A stretch of 64,000 nucleotides of DNA, taken from NCBI RefSeq assembly GCF_041296385.1, contig NW_027183504.1:186001-250000 (forward strand), in the 5' to 3' direction. Under the pieces are notes generated by a model. It worked only from the letters and a program-made list of their open reading frames with translations, did no database searches and was not told where the DNA came from. The stretch is from Aphelocoma coerulescens (taxonomy: Eukaryota; Chordata; Aves; Passeriformes; Corvidae). How positions within the stretch are numbered: the first letter of the stretch is position 1; each line of letters opens with the position of its first letter. Of this stretch, positions 46,691-60,393 are shown one piece after another. Made by a program: the position numbers and the translations under genes.

Positions 46691-48594
46691 ATGAAAAACC
46701 TCAGATACGAACTATGCTTCGGTTTACTGGTAATTCTGATTGTAACATGTTAGCTCTATTTTTATGCTTATTTACCTTGTGCATGTGCTCAGCAGAGCTA
46801 GCTAGCAGAGCTAGATCAAAGGAAGCTTGCCTGGAAATTAGGAAAAGGGTTTGCAAAAATATGGAATCCTACTGATCAAGGTGTATGTGTAACATTACCT
46901 GATTCTGCTGAACCAGGATTGCCATCTTACATAGTACCCTTGAATTTATCTTTTGTCCTCAATATGACTAGTGTGGCAGCTCCATTGCCTCTACCTGAAC
47001 AGTGGACAAGTAAGAAAAATGGAGCCCAAGTTGAGTGCAGAGGTACCCCTATAGTACATAACCTTTACCAAACATATGACCCACCTTCTGATGCACCTCA
47101 TGAAGGACAGTTGCACCAGAAATATTGTAGAACTAGGCGTCCAAAGGTAAATAGAACCATCTTATCTCAAATTGAATCCCCTCACCCAGCCATCAAATTA
47201 AATAAAAGTAAATTCAGCCCTGAGACAATAACCTTTGAGGAATATAATGCTAAACAGCTCTGCCTTGTTTACCCATGGGATCCACGGTTTGACCCACTCT
47301 ACACACCAGATGTAGATGAAGGCAAATATAGCACAGTTTTTAACCCTTCCTGCTGTGGTCAACTTCCGAACATAACAAATAGAACCCCAATCGACTGACA
47401 ACATTTAATGTGGGCATGGTCTGTACAAACAGTTCTTAAAGGTAAATTTAGAGACTAAAAAAGACTACAAAAGAAGATAGTCCTCTAGTCAATTGCTCAA
47501 AGGTGATAACATGCAAAGAAGGACCAGGAGATCCTCCAGAAACATGGTTTTCACTTAGAATTCGAACATTAGGAACTGATGTGTGTACTTGTTGGGGATA
47601 CCTCTCAAAAGGCTGGAGAAATCAAGATGAGTCCTGTAACTCCTCCTACAAATACCTTCTCAACCCATGTGGAGTTCCTTTTACCCACTACCCAGTCCGT
47701 GGGACTCCAATCAATACTAAGCCAGAAATCACCGTCCTTGATTTTGCAGATGCAACTAAGTGGAAAACTGCAAAATATATAGCCCCTCTTGGAATGGCTT
47801 GGGGATGCTCTGATGAGATATTTTATTCACATTTGTCATTAGAACAACATGCTGGACTTAGGTGTGGAATTGGAATTCCCTCCCTTTGCCCCAGACGTAT
47901 TTTTACTTTCACCAAAGTGTCTAAAGAACGTCACTGTCGTAGTGTTCCCTCTTCAAAGGCAACACAAAGAGCAGAATGGGCAATTCAAGGAGTTGACATT
48001 CCAGATTACTATACCACTGGAGAAAAAGTATCTCTATTTCTGGAAAATTTCTTTACTCCCTATGTTACCTTTAAAAGACACCAGTTCGTATTAGAAGATA
48101 TTACCTGGCAATTAAGTATATGAAGCAATTGGACACAAGATGCATTTGGAGAATTATACACCCAAGTCCAGCAAAATACTAAAATGACCCTGCAAAATAG
48201 ATTAGCTTTAGATATGGTATTGTTAAAAGAACAAGGAGTTTGTGGGATGTTCAATAGAACAGAAACTGAGGGTTGTATTACAATTCATAATGCCTCTAGC
48301 TCCGCTGAGGAGGCATGAGCTAAGATGAGAGAAATAAGTAATCATACTAGAAATTTGTTTCATGCAATGCAACTGCGAGAAGTATTTGATAGTTCATGGG
48401 TCACTACCATCCTAAAGTATTTTGGGCTCACAGGGTGGGGAAAATGGTTAGCACAACTTGCAATAACAATTGCTACTGGAATTGCATTGCTAATCGTTGG
48501 TATTGGCCGGGTTAAATGCATGATACAACACTTACTCCTTTCCTTCTCCCCCTCTGTACGCTGTATTCAAATCACCACCACCGAAGAAGGCTGA
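46691..48594 (+). pseudogene. env: Env, copy E
   Basis: Stops as in copy B. Private changes D to N near 47202 and P to L near 47258 in SU, and P to L near 48373 in TM. Late SU carries the Glu form (G at 48022) and 'accgtcc', both shared with B. Confidence 0.8.
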
Positions 48595-48605
48595 CCCTTG
48601 CCTCT

Positions 48606-48626
48606 CCCCCCCCCCCCCCCACCACC
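48606..48626 (+). repeat. C/ACC tract, copy E (15 C + 2 ACC)
   Basis: Longest C run and fewest ACC triplets of the six. Confidence 0.9.
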
Positions 48627-49022
48627 ACTGCCTGCTGCGAGACACTCTGAGGCCTCCTGGAGCCGACGCCGCCCGCCTGAGGAGAACCCCCCGAACCTGC
48701 ACCTCTGGAGCAGAACCACGAGTGAGTTGTGGAACCCCTCCCCTGCTGCTGCGTGCCGTGCTGAGAGCACCGGGAGTGGGCCAAGGCTCGGCTGCAGCGA
48801 CCGGGCACCGCGCCTGCAACTCGGAGGACGGGCGGCCGCCTTGCAGCCAAACTGCTCCCAAGATCAGAGGAGGCAGATAAGACGCTTCCAACTGCTTCGC
48901 TCCCCCCACCCCATCTCGGCGGCACTAAAGGTAGCACAGTGAGCTGCTGCTCAGACGGACCTTCCCTTCTCTTTTTTTTTTTTTTTCTTTTTCCTTTTTT
49001 GTAATTGGGAGACATTGCCAGC

Positions 49023-49279
49023 ATGGGCGCAGAGTTTCAGCACCAAAAGACCCCGTACTACAGGTATGGACTTGCTTTTTAACAAAAAAAGGCATAAAAT
49101 ACGACCAACAGGCTTTAACACCCTTAAGCACATGGTGTAAGAGCCACAGACTAGACGGCTCCGAGGGGACTGCCCTGGGCTTGGAAAGGTTGAAGCAGGC
49201 TGGTAAAATTAGAATCGAAGTGGCTCCCACAGGAGATGAGACAGCTATTAATGTGCTAAAGCCTTGGAGGCTCCTTTAA
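49023..49279 (+). pseudogene. Matrix-like fragment, copy E
   Basis: Same layout as copy B. The leader before it has a private cluster of substitutions at about 48701-48713, and the T run is broken by C (48987) as in copy A. Confidence 0.4.
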
Positions 49280-49794
49280 AAAGGAGAATAATGCAAGGAT
49301 GACGGTGGGAACACGGCGGGCGCCGCCCACTGAGGCCGGCAGCGAGGAGAGGGCGCCGGGAGAGGCAGCGGGAGGCGTGGCCGCAGCACCGGGCGCGCAA
49401 GAGAGCACCGCGGCCGAGCAGCCTTTCCGCCAACTGCACATCCTGGTCCCTCTCGCCCTGGGAAATGCGTGTGGGGGCTGGGGCCAGGGGGGCTCCGTCC
49501 CTCTCAGCCCTGGGGTGACTGCCCCGAGTATCTCCCGCCATGACTTGGACAGAGATCCCCCCAGTCCCGATCGTTCCCCGACAGGAGAGGCCTGAAGACA
49601 CCACAGGACCCCCCAGGATGCAGAGGGACGGAGACAGCCCCGGGCCATGCGTGCTCCTCACCCCAGCTGAGGCCGGGGGGGCTCCGGCCTCCTCTCCCAC
49701 GGGGAAGGCGGGGGCTTTGGGATTTGTTTGCATCGCAAGCCACTCGCTGGGAGAGCAAAGATCACTCAAGGCATTTGATGTGATTTTTGCCAAT

Positions 49795-49969
49795 TTTATT
49801 TTGTTTTACCGTGTTTTACCTGGCATTAGCTGATTTTACCTGGTATTACCTGATTTTACCGTGTTTTACCTGTATTAGATAATATTAGATGGTATTAGCT
49901 GGTATTACCGTGTTTTACCTGGTATTACCGTGTTTTACCTGGTATTACCTGGTATTACCTGATTTTACC
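49795..49969 (-). repeat. AGGTAA-rich minisatellite, copy E
   Basis: Same repeat structure as copy B. Confidence 0.8.
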
Positions 49970-50212
49970 TTTGGTGGGCTTCGGGTGGTGTCCGAACTCT
50001 TCCGATTTTGTCCCTCGTTGCCCCGGCGCTGCTGGGGCCCTGCCTTTGCCGAGCCGGGGTTGCTGTCCCTCGTTGCCCCGGTAGTTGCCCGTCCCTGCCT
50101 TTGCCGAGCTGGGGTGCGGTCCCTCGTTGCCGCGGTAGTTGCCCGTCCCTGCCTTTGCCGAGCCGGGGTTGCTGGCGCTCCCACTGCCATCTGGAGGGGC
50201 CGGCGCAGGTAC
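49969..50212 (-). other. Candidate - strand exon, copy E
   Basis: Splice signals unchanged. Confidence 0.35.
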
Positions 50213-50455
50213 CTGAGAAAAGTGGCAGAGAGAAAAGGCGCATTGGCGGCGAGAAGCGGCGCAGCGAACCATCCCATCTCCCTCCCAGCCACCCCCTCCC
50301 ACCCGCCCCGGCCTGGGGCTCCAGGGCCGCGGCGCTGAGGGCCGGGCCGCTCCCAGAGCTCCGGCCTCGGGGCTTCCGCTCCTCTCCGCCCGCTCCGCTC
50401 CGCTGCTGCCGCCTCCACGCCGGGACTGCAAGTGAAGCCCCGCCACCGCCGCCGC

Positions 50456-50653
50456 CTTATATAGGCAGCCTAAGCCCCGCCCCCCCGGGCGGCAGCCAAT
50501 GGGAATCGAGCGCCAAGGTTCCTCATTGTGAGGAAACAATGAGGGGCGGGGCCAGAACGTAGCGGAGCGATCTGATTGGTCGAGAGGCAGCGGGTCAATG
50601 ACATCACACCCCGGGCATTACCAAAGCTTAGCAAAAATGAAACCCTATAAAAT
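50456..50653. promoter_or_regulatory. Divergent CpG-island promoter, copy E
   Basis: - strand TATA 50456-50463, + strand TATA 50646-50653. Confidence 0.6.
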
Positions 50654-50910
50654 AGAAAAATTACATTTAAAACGCCACTGGAGTGTGGCATTCAGCAGCG
50701 GCCGCTCTTTATTGGGGCCAGCTGCACCAGGGGATTTCTCCTCTGAAATATCCTGTGTGCCGAGCGCTCCAAAGCTCCTGTTCACACGCTGTGCTTTGCA
50801 TCCTTTTGCATTGCTATCATTCGATTCAACGCTGCCCTTAACTCCCCGCTGGACGCTGCAAAGAGCGGTCTCAGAGCTGCTGAGCCACTACTAGCAGGCA
50901 TCCTGTGACC

Positions 50911-51216
50911 ATGCCTGGCAGTGCTGGCCGCAAATTTTCTGTGGAAACAGAGCGTCCTGCAGCTGTATCCAACGCGCCTGCACAGCCATCACAAAAACGC
51001 TCGCCCAAGACAGACACGCTATCAGAAGCGGCCGATCCATGCTTAAGCATCATGCCTGGAAATAGCGGCTGGCCAGGAAGTCCTAATGTCGCCGCTGCCC
51101 TTTGTGACAACTCTGCGGTGCAGGCGGCGGGGCCACGACGTCTCCGGGCGACGACACTGCCCCAGAGGCAGGGGGCTCGGGGACGGCCAGTGCCAGCACC
51201 GCACCGAGCCCGCTGA
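50911..51216 (+). CDS. Hypothetical 101-residue protein, copy E
   Basis: One substitution against the other copies: GCG to GTG (Ala to Val) at about 51118-51120, a CpG transition. Confidence 0.28.
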   Translation: MPGSAGRKFSVETERPAAVSNAPAQPSQKRSPKTDTLSEAADPCLSIMPGNSGWPGSPNVAAALCDNSAVQAAGPRRLRATTLPQRQGARGRPVPAPHRAR

Positions 51217-51330
51217 TTGCTCCACAGGCCGCGGCCTCTGTGACACGCGGGGACAGCGCCTGGCTCGCAGCGCAGGGAGGCAGGGCCGGCATCAGGGCGG
51301 GCTGGGGGAGGGGGCGGCGTTGAAGCCCCA

Positions 51331-52385
51331 CTTGGGCTGCCTTTGGCTGCCATTGCGGCTCAGGCCGGCCTTAGGGCTGGCCCTGCCCTTAGGGCTAACG
51401 GTGGCCTTGAGCTTGGAGCCTGCCTTGGGCTAGGGAGTGCACCTGGGGCACTGGCCTTAACTCCATGAATGGTTGGCCTTAGGGCAGCAGTTGGGGCTGA
51501 GTTTGGGAGTTAGAGCTAAAGGCGGCATTGGAGTATGGGCTGGGGCTGGGCTCAAAGCTGGATTTAGGGCTTCAGCTGGGATTGGTGTTGGGCTTGATCT
51601 TAAGAGTTGCAGTTGGGGCTGGCTTTGGCCTTCGAGCTCACCGTTGTTATAAACGAAGCTGAGACTTTTTTTAAAAAAGAAAAGCCAGCTCGTTTGTTTA
51701 TTCATTAACAACTGAGAGCGAGAACCCAGGATAAGCCCAGGCTCCGCACGACAAGCCAGAGTAAAGCAGCACACAAAAAGGACAGTGTGACCCACTGGGT
51801 GCAACCTTGGACCCCAAGTTCCGCAGGAGCTCCCCGGATAAAGTCCCAGGTCCGTTCTTATGCCCTCTGTCTGTTCACAATTGGTGGATTTTGGATTCTT
51901 CTTCTGATTGGCTCGCTTCCAGGGGTTCTATTGGTCTTTATCAAGATGCATTTTTGTCCAATCATTTCCCGAGGGTGTCGAATGATTGGCTAAGCGGTCC
52001 AAGATGTTGACATCACCTGCATGAGGTCATTTTCTAGTCCATCACGTCATCACATCCCCAATTGCGTCTCCACCTAGTGCTCACACTCCGATATTACACC
52101 CAGACAGTCTCGCAATATCCTCCGTTAACATGCCCATGTATCCAACTATCAACTCCCCTCTTTTCTATCTCCTCCAAACAGTAAAAATCAACACCCTGAA
52201 ACCAATTCATTTATTACACCGTTGCATTTGGTTTAGGGCTGAGCATTTAGCAAGGGGCTGGAATTAGGAGAGGCCTCGGCGTTAGGGCTGGGTTTTACAT
52301 TACAGCTACCATTGGCGTGAAGGCTAAATGTGGCGTTTGCCTTCAGCCTGGCCTTGGTATTGGCTCTGGGGCTGCACGGGTCTGC
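51331..52385 (+). repeat. Degenerate TTAGGGCT-type minisatellite split by solo LTR, copy E
   Basis: Left arm 51331-51640, right arm 52223-52385. Confidence 0.5.
51645..52218 (-). mobile_element. Solo LTR, copy E
   Basis: CCGT duplication at 51641-51644 and 52219-52222. Confidence 0.75.
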
Positions 52386-52451
52386 CACTGGCATGGGATG
52401 AAATCCAGGACTGTGAGCGTGTCTAAACATGGAGTGAGACTGAGATCAGAA

Positions 52452-52857
52452 TGGGCGTGCGCTTTGGGACCGAGCGCACGCCCAGCGGAAAAGAGAAGAC
52501 GTCACTGCGGGATGTCCCTGGCATCGTCCCCGCCCTGCTCAGGCACCACCAAACCTGGCGGCAGCTGCCTTGGCCAAGATGCAGGTGCTCCCAGCTCTGG
52601 CTGCTCCCGCTTCCGGCTGCTCCCAGCCCCCCTCCAGCTCTGCTGGAGCCCCTTTAGGCACTGCAAGGGTGATTGGCCCCAAACTGGGCCCTACTTTTAC
52701 TGTCAAATAAAATACATCAATTTTTTGGCATCGACATTTAATCTCGTTTGGTTTTAATCTCATATCTGGCAATATTTTGAACCTTCGAAGTTCTTTCTGG
52801 TTTATGCTCAGAGACTTCGCCTGCTTTGCCTTTCTGGGTCTGAACCGGATCGTAACA
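52452..52857 (+). mobile_element. LTR-like segment before the copy F primer binding site
   Basis: Same features as 6972-7377. Confidence 0.5.
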
Positions 52858-52863
52858 CTTTAT

Positions 52864-52881
52864 TGGCATAGTCGGCAGGAT
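52864..52881 (+). other. Primer binding site, copy F
   Basis: Identical to copy B. The leader just after it has 'gcattaatt' in place of 'gcatgaatt' (52919), private to F. Confidence 0.75.
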
Positions 52882-53374
52882 CCCCGTAAAATGAGAGTGT
52901 TGTTTCCAAAAAATGCATTAATTGCTAATTCTTATGATTGGATCATTTTAGGAAAATAAAACAACGTACCTTTCTACATTTCCTAACACCTCTCTACCTT
53001 TCTTACTCTGTCTTACTCTTTTGTTTGTTTGTTTGTTTGCTTGTGTGTTTGCACATGCACCTGAGCTAAAACGGTGCTCCCGAGGCCCAGGGTCTGGGAA
53101 ATTGGCACTCCTGTAGGTAAAAGACCTGGGAGTTTGGAAAGTAATTTTGAGACTTGTAACTTTGGTAAACACTAGGTGCTCTCGAGGTGTAAGGAGTAGG
53201 ACCTCAGAAACCATTTTGTAAGGGGTGTCCCTCAAGAGAGACTACTCCAGTGTTTGTAACTTTCTTTGGTTTGGCAGAAGAGGAACCTTCCCAGAGTGCA
53301 GGGGTGAGACTTTTGTAAATTTACTTTACGCTGGGCATCCTCTAGGAATGATCACTCCGACATTTGTAAGTAAC

Positions 53375-54947
53375 ATGGGACATCATACACAAGCTTTGTT
53401 TACTTTGTTGGATGAATTTGGTGCCAGGCCATCTCCTCCAGGGACGGACTGGGCACAAAACTATTGGTATAATATCCAAGCACTCGTTGATCGAGTCTCT
53501 GTCCTGCGCACAGGAGCGAGACTCAAAAAAGGTAAAGCGCAACCAGTGGTATGTTCTGTCTTAGCTGCTGCTGTGCTAGCTGCAGTAGGACACAGAGAGC
53601 ACCAGCAGAAAGCTGATACGGAAGTTACTGCTTCATTACAGCATTTGGTTAAAGCATTGCAAGTTCAGCTGGAGCTAACACCCACCTCCTCCAGGAAGAG
53701 ATAAGGAATGAAAAGGCTACTGTCTGTGTGCTCCGAGAGGAGCTGTTTGCAAGATCAGCAAATGAGGGAAAAAAGGAGTCAGAGCTGGAACTATCTAAAG
53801 AAGCGTACCCCCTCTCGGACTTAGAATCCTTGCGTAATCACTCAGAAAAGCCCTCAGCCTCGCTCCGTCCCTTCATTAAAACAGAATACACCCATGAGGC
53901 TTCAGACGACGACACACCTGACATAACCACAAAAGAAATCCCATCTACAGCTACTGAATTGGCCAAACTAAAGGAAGGGTATAGCCAAAGTCCCAAAGAA
54001 TCTGAAACTGAATGTGTTTGGAGACTCTCTCTCACACGGGCTGACCAAATTCTGTTCTCAGAAAAAGAGGCAGAAGGGTACTGGAGGGGCAGGAGTCTTC
54101 CTTACCACAGGAGATAACCGTGCTCCTTGGTCCCTCCCCAGAGAGCTGCTGATTGGGCTGGCAGACTCAGTCCTTCAGAAAGAGGAGATCCCCTGGCTAT
54201 AGTAAGGAATGTCAATCAGACTGTAGAAAGTGTACAGAAAGCGGCTCGTTTACAAATGATGCATGATAGGAAATTAACACCACGAGGTGAATCTCCAGTG
54301 ATGGTGCCTGTGGATCCTGAGAGAATGATACCTCTTATCAGAGGCCTCCCTGAAGCTGTGAAACCCATAGGCATGCAGCTAAAAGGACAAATAGAAAGTC
54401 TCCCAATTGCAGAAAGAGCTGTAGCCACCTTGGAGGCAGCAGCTATTTCCCTCAGTCTTAAGCGGGCAAAAGGGAAGGTTTGGACCTGGGGGGGAAGGTG
54501 GCACAAGAATTAATTAATTACGGGAGAAAATATGGCCCAATTCCTTCAAATACAACTGATTCTAGATCAATTCGGCGCACAGAGTGCAAAACCCTGTCCC
54601 CAGCAAAACTCCAAAAGGTAAGGTTCTCCCCTGGGCTGGGTAGACAAACAAATACAGGGGAAGAACGCAAGGAGAAAAGAAATGCCCTGTGGATTGCGGG
54701 CTTACAAAAGGGAGTCCCAAGGACCCTAATGGATGGCCAGCCCACTAATAAATTAGAACTATTCATCCAAGAGTGGCCAGCAAAAGAGGAACCATTAAAA
54801 GCTGTCCCTGCTACAGCCCCTCCCCTGGAGGAACCACAAGAAAGGGAAGGTGACAGAAAACCCTTATCTTTGCAGAAGGTAAGCCAGGGGGCGAAGGGTG
54901 GATTCACATCAGGCGCCTTTCTAACAATTCCAGAGGAGACCCGTTAA
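53375..54947 (+). pseudogene. gag: Gag, copy F
   Basis: Same breaks as copy B. Confidence 0.75.
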
Positions 54948-54979
54948 TAACCTGTCCTACTGGTCCCCACAAAGCCCCG

Positions 54980-57972
54980 GTAACTTTTTTAGTAGATACT
55001 GGTGCTCAGGTGTCTGCCCTTAAAATTGAAGATGCCTCCTCACGTGGAATCACTCCCTCACGTAAGAGTATACGTGTCACAGATGTTTTTGAGAATAGCC
55101 AAGCCCAGATGACAGCAAAGGTAAGACGCTGGTTACCGGCAGAAGAGAAAGCAGTTGACACCCTAATGATTACAGGTGAATTTCCTACAAATTCACTGGG
55201 TCTGGACCTCCTAAAGGGAAGGCCTTGGACCAATGAAGAAGGAAAAATAGGGACTTTGGGGCAGGAAACCTCCCATTTGTGTTTGTTAAGTTCTGCTCCT
55301 GCTCTTCCCCCCTCCCTAGTAACCAATGTCAAACCTTACCCCTTGCCTTTAGGAGCCAGAGAAGGAATCACACCAATTATTGCACATTTGAAAGAAAAAG
55401 GAATAGTGATTGCAACACATTCCCCTTACAATGCTCCTGTGTGGCCAGTCCGCAAGCCTAATGGCAACTGGAGACTGACAGGAGACTATCGGCGGCTTAA
55501 CTCAAAATACAGGGCCTCTCACTGCTGCAGTCCCAAACATTGCTGAGCTGAGAGCTACTAGACAAGAACAAGCTCATCAAATTATGGCCACTATTGATGT
55601 CAAGGACATGTTTTTTATGGTCCCCTCGCAGGAACAAGATCAGGAGCGTTTTGCTTTCACGGGGGAGGGCCAGCAATATACTTTCACTCGCCTCCCACAA
55701 GGATTCAAACACTCACCCACTCTAGCACATCATGCACTAGCACAAGAATTGTCACTCATTCCTCCTGCACCAGGAGTAAGAGTATACCAATACATTGATG
55801 GCATTTTGGTGGCAGGAGATGAGATTACACCTGTACAAACAACACAAACAAACATCATTAAACATCTAGAATCCCCGGGCTTACGTATTCCTCCTGAAAA
55901 AGTACAACTCCCTTCCCTAGAAGTAAAATTCTTGGGAATCTGGTGGAAAGGAGGAATGGTGTGTATTGCCCCAGACACCCTCAGCCACCTAGACCAAATT
56001 GAAACCCCAGAGACTAAAAAAGACCTGCAGCATGCTTTAGGCCTGCTAATTTTTTGGAGGAAACACATTCCTGACTTTTCAATAATTGCAAGGCCCCTGT
56101 ATGATTTGCTAGGAAAAAAAGCAAAGTGGGATTGGACTCCCTTGCACGATGAGGCCCTACAACTCCTAATTTTTGAAGCTAACACATACCAATCCCTAGG
56201 TCCTATACATCCCACTGATCCAGTACACATGGAATGGCGATTTGCAAGCTCTGGACTGTCTATACATTTATGGCAGAAAGGACCCGATGGTCCTACCAGA
56301 CCCATAGGCTTTTACTCACGCAGTTTTAAAGATGCAGAAAAACGATATTCTACCTGGGAAAAAAGTTTATTCGTGGTCAGCACTGCTTTTCAGGAAGCAG
56401 AGAAAACTACCCACAAACAACCCCTGATTTTAAGGGAACCTTTTCAAGTCATCAAGTCAGTTTTGGCAGGAATCCCACCCCCTGACGGGGTGGCCCAACG
56501 TGCCTCTGTTTGCAAACGGTATGCTCAAATGGAACATTATTGCACCATTTTTCAAGTAACAGAAGGAGCTCGCAAAAATCTTCCTCTACAAGATGAGGTA
56601 ACCCTAAATAGCACCACTGACTTTTCACCTTCTATGATCCAAGTTGCTCCCCCGTACTCAGAACGATTGCAGAATGTGTGGTTTACGGATGCATCAGCAA
56701 AGCGAGAAGGTAAGGTTTGGAAATGTGGTGCTGTAGCCTTACAAATAAATACAGGCAAGCAAATTGTAACAGAAGGGGAAGGTAGTGCACAAGTGGGAGA
56801 ACTGGCAGCAGTCTGGAGTGTATTTAACCATGCATCTGAAACCTCAGACTCTGTATATGTTTACACTGATTCTTTTGCTGTGTTCAAAGGGTGTACTGAA
56901 TGGCTCCCCTTCTGGGACAAAAAGGACTGGGAAGTAAACAGGGTCCCTGCTTGGCAAAAGGAAAAATGGCAAGAAATTCTTGCTGTAGCAAAAAAGGGGA
57001 ATTTTTTAGTTGGCTGGGTAGCCTCTCATCAAGAAAAGGAAACCCCAACTAGCCACTGGAATCACAAAGTAGATGAGAGGGCCAGATTAGCCCCACTAAG
57101 TAGAAAACCTCCAAGAGAAAACTGGGATCCATTATTAGAATGGTTGCACTTAAAGCGACAGCACACCGGGGCACAAGACCTATACAAGGAAGCAGCAAGC
57201 AGAGGATGGCCGGGGACTCGGGAAATGTGCCGTACCTGCAGATCTTCATGCGAGCAGTGCCGGACCCAATCAGAGCGTCACCCTTTAGAACAACCCCCCT
57301 CACATATCAGAGACAGGAAAGGGACTGTGGGACACATGGCAAGTAGATGATATTGGACCTTTTGGAAAGTCTGAGGGCAAACAACACGTGTCGGTAGAAG
57401 TCAGGTCAGGACTAGTCCAAGCAGGAGCCTTCTCTCGGGCAACTAGTGCAAACACATTAGAAGCCCTTAAAATGTGGTTCAGTTTCTTTCCAAAACCTGT
57501 ACCTATCCAATCCGACAACGGGGCACATTTCACAGCGACCATCGTCCAAAAATGGGCCAAAGAAGAAGGGATCCAGTGGATATTTCACACACCCCATTAT
57601 CCACAAGCAAATGGCATCGTCGAGAGAACAAATGGCCTGCTTAAGCGATTTCTGAAACCTCAACATTCTAATTGGACTGAACGACTACGGGATGCTGTGA
57701 AAACAGTACATGAGCAATGGGGAGTAAATGGATGTCCCAGACTCACAGCTTTTTATCTGCAGCCTCCCTCCTTGATACCAGCAACATCTAAACCTACAGG
57801 TAATCAAAAACCCGCACGCTTCCCAGGACAGCCTGTATGGGTGGAACTGCCTACCGCAGGAGCTGTACCCATGGTACTCACTACTCCTTTGAACATGCAT
57901 ACCTGGAAAGCAAACGATGCTTATGGCAAAGAACACAAAATAAGCTCTCGCTGGCTTATTCCTACATTTTAA
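54980..57972 (+). pseudogene. pol: Pro-pol, copy F
   Basis: Lesions as in copy B. Shares T to I and R to Q with D, and has a private Trp to Arg in integrase near 57688. Confidence 0.9.
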
Positions 57973-58059
57973 TATTAGCCCTGAAAGGGGCTGGACAGAC
58001 TTTTTCTTGTCTTTCACAGGTAACTGAACAACAGGAGAAAAAAATATTCAGGACTGTGC

Positions 58060-59963
58060 ATGAAAAACCTCAGATACGAACTATGCTTCGGTTTACTGGT
58101 AATTCTGATTGTAACATGTTAGCTCTATTTTTATGCTTATTTACCTTGTGCATGTGCTCAGCAGAGCTAGCTAGCAGAGCTAGATCAAAGGAAGCTTGCC
58201 TGGAAATTAGGAAAAGGGTTTGCAAAAATATGGAATCCTACTGATCAAGGTGTATGTGTAACATTACCTGATTCTGCTGAACCAGGATTGCCATCTTACA
58301 TAGTACCCTTGAATTTATCTTTTGTCCTCAATATGACTAGTGTGGCAGCTCCATTGCCTCTACCTGAACAGTGGACAAGTAAGAAAAATGGAGCCCAAGT
58401 TGAGTGCAGAGGTACCCCTATAGTACATAACCTTTACCAAACATATGACCCACCTTCTGATGCACCTCATGAAGGACAGTTGCACCAGAAATATTGTAGA
58501 ACTAGGCGTCCAAAGGTAAATAGAACCATCTTATCTCAAATTGAATCCCCTCACCCAGCCATCAAATTAGATAAAAGTAAATTCAGCCCTGAGACAATAA
58601 CCTTTGAGGAATATAATGCTAAACAGCCCTGCCTTGTTTACCCATGGGATCCACGGTTTGACCCACTCTACACACCAGATGTAGATGAAGGCAAATATAG
58701 CACAGTTTTTAACCCTTCCTGCTGTGGTCAACTTCCGAACATAACGAATAGAACCCCAATCGACTGACAACATTTAATGTGGGCATGGTCTGTACAAACA
58801 GTTCTTAAAGGTAAATTTAGAGACTAAAAAAGACTACAAAAGAAGATAGTCCTCTAGTCAATTGCTCAAAGGTGATAACATGCAAAGAAGGACCAGGAGA
58901 TCCTCCAGAAACATGGTTTTCACTTAGAATTCGAACATTAGGAACTGATGTGTGTACTTGTTGGGGATACCTCTCAAAAGGCTGGAGAAATCAAGATGAG
59001 TCCTGTAACTCCTCCTACAAATACCTTCTCAACCCATGTGGAGTTCCTTTTACCCACTACCCAGTCCGTGGGACTCCAATCAATACTAAGCCAGAAATCA
59101 CCATCCTTGATTTTGCAGATGCAACTAAGTGGAAAACTGCAAAATATATAGCCCCTCTTGGAATGGCTTGGGGATGCTCTGATGAGATATTTTATTCACA
59201 TTTGTCATTAGAACAACATGCTGGACTTAGGTGTGGAATTGGAATTCCCTCCCTTTGCCCCAGACGTATTTTTACTTTCACCAAAGTGTCTAAAGAACGT
59301 CACTGTCGTAGTGTTCCCTCTTCAAAGGCAACACAAAGAGCAGAATGGGCAATTCAAGGAGTTGACATTCCAGATTACTATACCACTGGAGAAAAAGTAT
59401 CTCTATTTCTGGAAAATTTCTTTACTCCCTATGTTACCTTTAAAAGACACCAGTTCGTATTAGAAGATATTACCTGGCAATTAAGTATATGAAGCAATTG
59501 GACACAAGATGCATTTGGAGAATTATACACCCAAGTCCAGCAAAATACTAAAATGACCCTGCAAAATAGATTAGCTTTAGATATGGTATTGTTAAAAGAA
59601 CAAGGAGTTTGTGGGATGTTCAATAGAACAGAAACTGAGGGTTGTATTACAATTCATAATGCCTCTAGCTCCGCTGAGGAGGCATGAGCTAAGATGAGAG
59701 AAATAAGTAATCATACTAGAAATTTGTTTCATGCAATGCAACCGCGAGAAGTATTTGATAGTTCATGGGTCACTACCATCCTAAAGTATTTTGGGCTCAC
59801 AGGGTGGGGAAAATGGTTAGCACAACTTGCAATAACAATTGCTACTGGAATTGCATTGCTAATCGTTGGTATTGGCCGGGTTAAATGCATGATACAACAC
59901 TTACTCCTTTCCTTCTCCCCCTCTGTACGCTGTATTCAAATCACCACCACCGAAGAAGGCTGA
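58060..59963 (+). pseudogene. env: Env, copy F
   Basis: Stops as in copy B. Carries the Glu form in late SU (with B, E) but 'accatcc' (with A, C, D). Confidence 0.8.
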
Positions 59964-59974
59964 CCCTTGCCTCT

Positions 59975-59997
59975 CCCCCCCCACCACCACCACCACC
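59975..59997 (+). repeat. C/ACC tract, copy F (8 C + 5 ACC)
   Basis: Identical to copy D. Confidence 0.9.
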
Positions 59998-60393
59998 ACT
60001 GCCTGCTGCGAGACACTCTGAGGCCTCCTGGAGCCGACGCCGCCCGCCTGAGGAGAACCCCCCGAACCTGCAGCCCTGGAGCGGAACCACGAGTGAGTTG
60101 TGGAACCCCTCCCCTGCTGCTGCGTGCCGTGCTGAGAGCACCGGGAGTGGGCCAAGGCTCGGCTGCAGCGACCGGGCACCGCGCCTGCAACTCGGAGGAC
60201 GGGCGGCCGCCTTGCAGCCAAACTGCTCCCAAGATCAGAGGAGGCAGATAAGACGCTTCCAACTGCTTCGCTCCCCCCACCCCATCTCGGCGGCACTAAA
60301 GGTAGCACAGTGAGCTGCTGCTCAGACGGACCTTCCCTTCTCTTTTTTTTTTTTTTTGTTTTTCCTTTTTTGCAATTGGGAGACATTGCCAGC

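Larger units (their letters stand above)
41495..52863 (+). repeat. Macrosatellite unit, copy E
   Basis: Complete unit of 11369 bp. The tract is 15 C + 2 ACC, which accounts for its 2-bp shortfall against B. Private changes cluster in the leader near 48700-48713 and in env (D to N and P to L near 47200-47260, P to L near 48373). Confidence 0.98.
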
